Shown here: positions 58,722 to 64,000 of the stretch, piece after piece
Layout: each line of letters opens with the position of its first letter
How positions within the stretch are numbered: position 1 is the stretch's first letter
Assembly: GCA_019843655.1 (NCBI GenBank)
Contig: JACDQD010000103.1
Span: forward strand, 558,001-622,000
Origin: Lethocerus indicus
Lineage: Eukaryota; Arthropoda; Insecta; Hemiptera; Belostomatidae
Direction: 5' to 3'
Length of the DNA stretch: 64,000 nt
Translations under genes and position numbers: made by a program
The notes under the pieces: generated by a model
Seen by the model: only the letters and a program-made list of their open reading frames with translations
Told to the model about the DNA's origin: nothing
The model's database searches: none

Positions 58722-60474
58722 AGAACTAAAGACGTTTTGTTGTACTCTACCGTTTTCAAATCTAAACTATCCGAAAAATTATAAAATTTAAATTCAAGAA
58801 AGCGTAATAAATATTGGAAAGAATGGACAGATATTTCAATACGTTTCCTGTACAGATCGGGTACATAAAAAGGGTTCTTGGGACTCTTCGAACAGTGTTA
58901 AATATCAGGGTAATATTGAATATACAAAACTGCAGCTATGAGCTGAACAAATGCCGTTGTCTACGAAAAAGTGAAAAATTGTCTTTCGGAGATGACGGAT
59001 ATATTTTTTCCTTCCTGAGGAAGTTTTGACTCGTGGGGACTTTTCCACCCATTCCACCCCGCTAACGCCCCATATAATATAAAAATCGAGATATAAGGCC
59101 CATTTATAAAATACGTTAGAAGTCCTACCGAACCGAGGAGGAGGACGTAAAAACGACCGTATTCTCTGTATTTGTGCTGACGCCCAACTTAGCCGGCCTC
59201 CAGACCGCCCGGGGGACTTACTAAGTCAAGCCCCCCCCTCTTTACTTATCTCCGACACTAAACTTGGAAAACCTTCTCAAAACAGCCCCTACAACACTAA
59301 GTAAAAAATAACAAGAGATGCGTACAAGTGCCTGTATTACAGCCTATTATATTTACGGTAATCAATCCTCTAATGCTAGTACTTCTCATTGGTGTGGTAT
59401 TAACAATTTACAATTGCATTCTCTAGAGAAAGAACATATAATATCTCACTATTATCATTCAAATCATGGAATGCCATTGTTCCTATATTACTACCAGGGT
59501 TGTATACCTGCAATTATAATAGTAATCAATTCTGAATTCAGTTATTGCGTTTCTGAACAACTCCTTCGAATTTAAAGTGTAGTTTTAGCTTCAGGTTGAA
59601 GTCCATTGAGGTGTGTTATTTGACAGCACAAATGCCGCAAAACTTAGGCGAATCGGGAGTTCAGAAAAGCGAGCATAAAACTGAAACTGTGAAAATCAAG
59701 ACCGGGGGAAGTTCCAACAGCGCCTACAATATCTCTCCGCGAGGCTTTTCTACTTGGGAAACGTTGTATTCCTATACATTTCTCATCGTAGAAAGTCCTT
59801 ATCGTATAGAAAAGTTCGAGCGTAAACGGAAATACTGGTGGGCGACAAGAGATACAAAGGGCCGTTGGAGAAGCGGCTCGTCTAATCCTATTCCATTGTT
59901 CTTATTTTTGGCCCCTCGTCAACTGAAATGAGATAATTTTCATTGTCAACAACTGCAAGAGCCGTCGGAAACTTACAGTCTCTTTTAGCGTCCTGTATAT
60001 CACTTTCGAGTTTATCCTCCGATTTCTGGTTTATCCTCCAACTTCCACGAAAAAAATGATTGTAATTATCAAAATATTTCGGCTGTCCGCACAAAAGGGA
60101 TGCAATTAAAAATTACTCATCGTTAATTGACGACCGGCTGAAAAATTAATTTCTAAACGACACCGATCGTTGAACAGTTTCGGCGCTTTGTTCTCCGGCC
60201 AATTTAATCTCACAACTCTCATGCCACTTAACTGAGGTAAATAAAAAAAAACATTTCATAATATTATACACTGTCACTAAATATAATTATTAAATTGTGG
60301 TCGCGCCTTAAAATATAAAGAAAACAAATTAGAATGGCCAGAAATATTTTAAGCAAATTTTTTCAAATTAAAGGAATTCAGGGAGGATTAGAGTTATTTT
60401 TGTGTTAACTTTAAATTCCTCGTTCCTCCAGAGTATTCTTAATTTATCCTCTACACGATAGTCCCACCCAACAG
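58722..60474. other. No gene recognised
   Basis: A frame at 59596-59931 has protein-like patches but no domain or splice support. Confidence 0.5.
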
Positions 60475-60818
60475 CAGATTCAAAAGAATCGACTTAAACA
60501 GAAAATTTGGACTCTTAAGGCCATTACTAAAACGGACATGAAAATTGATCTTAAGTAACAAACTGACAATATACAAAGCGATACTTAAACCGACATGGAC
60601 ATGCGGTATAGAGCTATGGGGTTCCACTGAGACATCCAACATCCAGAGATTCCAGTCAAAAGGCTTTCGTATTTATCCCTAATGATCCCGCGGTATGTTT
60701 CTAACCACACAATCCACCATGACCTCAACATACCGACAGTCGAAGAAGTCGCTAAATCCCGGTTCCTGAAGTTCCACTCCCGCCTTTCCCCTCATCCCAA
60801 TCCACTCATTATCCCCCG
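60475..60818 (+). mobile_element. Jockey-like LINE fragment, lacks 3' UTR
   Basis: Begins TTCAAAAGAATCGACTTAAA, then encodes FGLLRPLLKRT, LSNKLTIYKAILKPTWTCGI and ELWGST in nearly one frame, the best-preserved coding segment of the family. After the HPNPL region it jumps by a deletion to TTATCCCCC and ends, so the 3' UTR and poly(A) region are missing. Confidence 0.75.
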
Positions 60819-62938
60819 GGTAACGGTAAGAAGGGTTAAAAAAAAAATAAGAAACACGAGAGTACGTATATGTTTTGGTTCCCTGTTCAGCGTTAAGATC
60901 ACATTATATCGCTATTAAATTGAATTGGCGACTTAAAATTTAAATAAAAAAAAATGAAGATTAGAATCCCGAAATGGCTCCGTGTTCTCGACTGTCCATG
61001 AACCGAACCCGGGGCTTAAATCAGGACCGAATGAATGGGGGTCCTCGTTCATTGAGTAAGGCCGTAGCCGGAGTGAGAGTGAGAGTGAAAGAGAGCCACG
61101 CATGCGAGAGAGGCAAGCCGGGGATGATTCTCTTGAATGTTTTCTGTCTCTTTCCACCCCCACCCCCATCGACCACGGGGGTGTTAGTCGAGGTTGACTT
61201 GACGTTGGGGTGGGGATGAAAATTGGGTTTACTTGCGGCGAGGCCGCACACCCAACAACAAAAAGCCCGACTTTATTTCTACAAAAGTCTACACTTGTAT
61301 TAAATCCCCGCCCACCACCCCCTCCGCAGTAGGGGGAGCTTAAGCCGGGCCTAATTAATGGCGCTTTTTGCATTAAAAGTCCCTTCACCATCGGGCCGAA
61401 TAAGACCTTTATATAAAATACCCGGTTTTATTGCGCAAACATCGTTATCTCACCCAGTACAAATTCTGTTTTTTTTCCAGCCCCAGCCCCCGTCCTAATT
61501 GTGAAGACCGTGAATTGTTTCACTAATTCGAGGTGGAAATCTTGAAAGGGAGTCGCGACGGGAACGCACTGTACAATTAAGTTCGATTGAACTCAGTTCC
61601 CCAAACAAAGTGCAAAGTTGATGGTCAAGTGTAGAGTGTATCGAAGTCCAGCATCGCGAACGCTGAAGTGAAACAAGTTCAGCGCCTAATGTGTAATGAA
61701 TGTGTTTGTGCCAATGATTTGTACCGAAATTTGGTTAAAATGCAGAATAGGCCCCCCCCTTGATAACCTAATAGGCGAGGTTATATATCGATATCTATTT
61801 CAACGTATTCTTTCCACATTCAGGACACACATACTGTCTCTTTCCGGACTCTCATTCCCTCAAACTCGTCAAAAAAATACAAACTCAACCTTTCCATACC
61901 CACAAAAGACGTTATGCTTCTATAAAAAAAATAATAATAATAAAAACTGTTGCCTACAGCGTATGTCACGATATCGAATGAAACAGAGGGTCCTCTATTC
62001 TGCATTTTAACCCCAAATTTAAATTCTTGGTTTTTGTCATGTAACATTCAGTATTACCGTAACAACATTGTGAACAATGCAAGTCCTAATACTAGTGTAA
62101 ATAAGTGTATAAAGGCTCGTCGTGTGGTACAACCTATACTATACTACAATACCAAGGCCCCCTGGAGAAATGATTTTAAGGTGGGAAAATAGCAGACGCC
62201 AGTGTTCATTGAACTAACCGACAACGTTTCTGAAACAACTGTCTATTAAAGTGTAAACTGTTGTAGCTCTGTCTAGTGAATAAATAAATAGATAATGAAT
62301 AAAATCATCGAGGTGTGTTCCAATTGGACGCTTTCCGCGAAGTAGCCAGCCCCGTCCCTTATCTTCGCTGGAGGAGCGTTTAGAAAAGGCGAAAGTTTGC
62401 CTCGGCCCGAGCTCAACTTATTGTAAAGCGCAACTTTTTGCATTAAGCCCAAAACAGTTCCAACTTTTCACTGAAAAACCCGAAGTAAAAACCGATTCCC
62501 TTCTCCTATTTTCAATTATTCTTCTGGAGGGTTTTTTCCAGTCGCTTTGTCTTGAAATCTCGGCGGAAAATTTGCCAACTTCGCCTCTAATGAAAATACA
62601 TTTCTTTTTCTTTTTTTTAGCTATTCACCATTGGATTATCGATCGCTGAAGGTACGTATAGAAGATTTCATTCCTTCGTCAAATATTCTGACCAACGCAT
62701 TGAGACACTGCATCTTCTTAATATCTAGTAAATTCTTCGAAGTTCAAACAATCTCAGGTAGAAAAACTTAGCAAAATAAAGCGGAAAGCACTAAAATAAT
62801 TTATATATTGGTTGATATATTCCATCCTATTGTTAAGACCAACTTAATAAGTCATGAATTCAGTGTATTGGAATGTTTTTTACAACGTTATAGCTAATTA
62901 TACTTAATCTCCAAACGGAATAATTCCAAACCAATAGA
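60819..62938. other. No gene recognised apart from the possible microexon
   Basis: GA-rich patch at 61070-61100; several pyrimidine-AG acceptors such as TTCTGTTTTTTTTCCAG near 61480. Confidence 0.5.
62621..62651 (+). CDS. Possible 31-bp microexon
   Basis: A strong pyrimidine tract and acceptor (TTTCTTTTTCTTTTTTTTAG) end at 62620, and a strong donor AAG|GTACGT follows 31 bp later. One frame gives YSPLDYRSLK. Two good sites at this spacing are uncommon by chance, but no neighbouring exon was identified. Confidence 0.25.
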
Positions 62939-63196
62939 ATTCGTGTGTTTCTATAGTCACTATTGGCACTTTGGATGTTTTTTGGCAATCGAAATCCCCC
63001 AAAAACACAATAGCAAGACACGCGCATATACACGCGCCAAACAGACAACCGCCACAGTACAAGTGCGTTGAGGATGGCCAAAAAACATCCAAAGTGCCAA
63101 AGGTGACTAACGCCGCTACTGAAGATGCGGCGAGCAGCCGAAACCGGGGTCTAGTTCTTTCTCTAGCGAGAGGAGACAGAAACACACGAAATCTAC
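62939..63196. repeat. Foldback repeat copy W
   Basis: The left arm lost its core (CGTGTGTTTCTATAGTCACT joins outer and inner parts). The right core is present with GG at the stem III turn. The stem I 3' strand is disturbed (TAGTTC). Confidence 0.85.
63115..63154 (+). ncRNA. Hammerhead-like motif variant, copy W
   Basis: Core with TGC before stem II and GG at the stem III turn. Stem I is only 3 bp (TAG). Confidence 0.45.
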
Positions 63197-64000
63197 GAGA
63201 AAATCGTACTCAATAAAAAACAAACAAAAATTACCACCTGTTCCCCAGCTCCATTACATTAACTTAATTATACGATTGAGTTGTTGTTGGTGATATTGTG
63301 TATACTTTGGGGCATGAGGCTCTTAGACCCTCACACGTGTTCTCTCAGTATTCACAGCTATTTATAGAGACAAACCAGGAGCTAACTATGAACCGATGCG
63401 GATCCCTTTTCGCAGAATAATTTTTTTTCACTCCAATGTGCCGGCGGGGTTGCTGAAGAAACTTTCAGCCATAGCTTCGCCTTGTTCCGCGTTGATTGAG
63501 AACAGTCATTATGGTACTAGTGTTGCCAAGCTGTGATTACTCTGGGGAGAAGCCAAAACCCATGGCCGGTTGGGGGATAGAAATTTTAAAATTTTTATCA
63601 AGAGGTCGTCCACCTCAGATAATAGACACATCGTTCTTCTATAATGGGAATTCGAGTTGGACGCTTGGACGACAGCCGCGTCTGCAACAACCCCGATGAT
63701 AGACCGGGAACGGGGTCTATTAATAGACCTTGTCTCCGCCGTGTCGTCACCCATCTTCCAGTGTCTGGCGCACTATTTTATATATATATGTGTAGTGCGC
63801 GTTCCTGTCTAGAAATAAGTTGACACACAAACCCACAGACGGTGGGCGAGCCGGTCCGAAAATCTGCCAAAAATTTTACCAAACTTTCAGAAAAAATTGG
63901 GTCGATAACTGTGGCGGACGGTCAACACAAATTTAGAGGAATTTAGATAAATTATGGGCTAAAATTCCCACGGGAGTGCCACTAGTCAAGTATTGAAAGA
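63197..64000. other. No gene seen
   Basis: Nothing recognised in the last 800 bp. Confidence 0.6.

Overview
The window is eukaryotic nuclear DNA, most likely from an arthropod and probably an insect. It has no dense gene array or operons. It carries one spliced receptor exon with good splice sites, many decayed transposons (mariner, piggyBac-like, Jockey-clade LINE, DUF4817-type mariner), a beta-spectrin retropseudogene, and many microsatellites. Nearly all long open frames lie in GC-rich or low-complexity sequence and look like chance. No complete protein gene is present.

The dominant structure is one dispersed foldback repeat family, seen about 23 times from about 0.8 kb to 63.2 kb. A full copy has two inverted arms of about 150-200 bp that begin AGTTTAACATACCTG, around a short or spacer-containing centre. 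Each arm carries a strongly conserved block that reads, on the outward strand, GCTA / CTGAAGA / Y / GGC-5nt-GCC / GAAA / CC-GG / TC / TAGC. It has the layout of a type I hammerhead self-cleaving ribozyme: stem I GCUA/UAGC, core CUGANGA, a short stem II, GAAA, a tiny stem III and cleavage after GUC, with one extra pyrimidine after the core. Because the arms are inverted, right arms encode it on + and left arms on -. Variants with extra nucleotides exactly at the stem III turn, and a paired change in stem III of a distant relative, support an RNA fold. Penelope-like retroelements and retrozymes are known to carry type I hammerheads; a foldback family with one in each arm is the most interesting item here.

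Layout. 0-13 kb: foldback copies, microsatellites, a LINE tail and a pair of E-box palindromes. 13-25 kb: a 205-bp mariner relic, a hairpin, the beta-spectrin pseudogene beside a LINE fragment, a Jockey-like LINE 3' end, an exon-like GC3-rich stretch near 21.1 kb and more foldbacks. 25-31 kb: an internally deleted mariner with an N-terminal transposase relic, a 12-bp minisatellite, a DUF4817-type mariner relic and a TA-flanked inverted-repeat element. 33-46 kb: a LINE 3' end, tRNA-like SINE sequence, trinucleotide repeats and a piggyBac-like element whose empty site is preserved in a nearby duplicate. 46 kb: first coding exon of a rhodopsin-like GPCR on the - strand (TM1 region, moody/Tre1-like), followed upstream by a 281-bp tandem duplication. 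48-64 kb: an inverted-repeat pair, a small piggyBac-like element, a mariner foldback element, LINE ends, a possible microexon and the last foldback copy.

The genes do not form a pathway. The window reads as intergenic or intronic sequence around one receptor gene whose other exons lie outside it or were not recognised.
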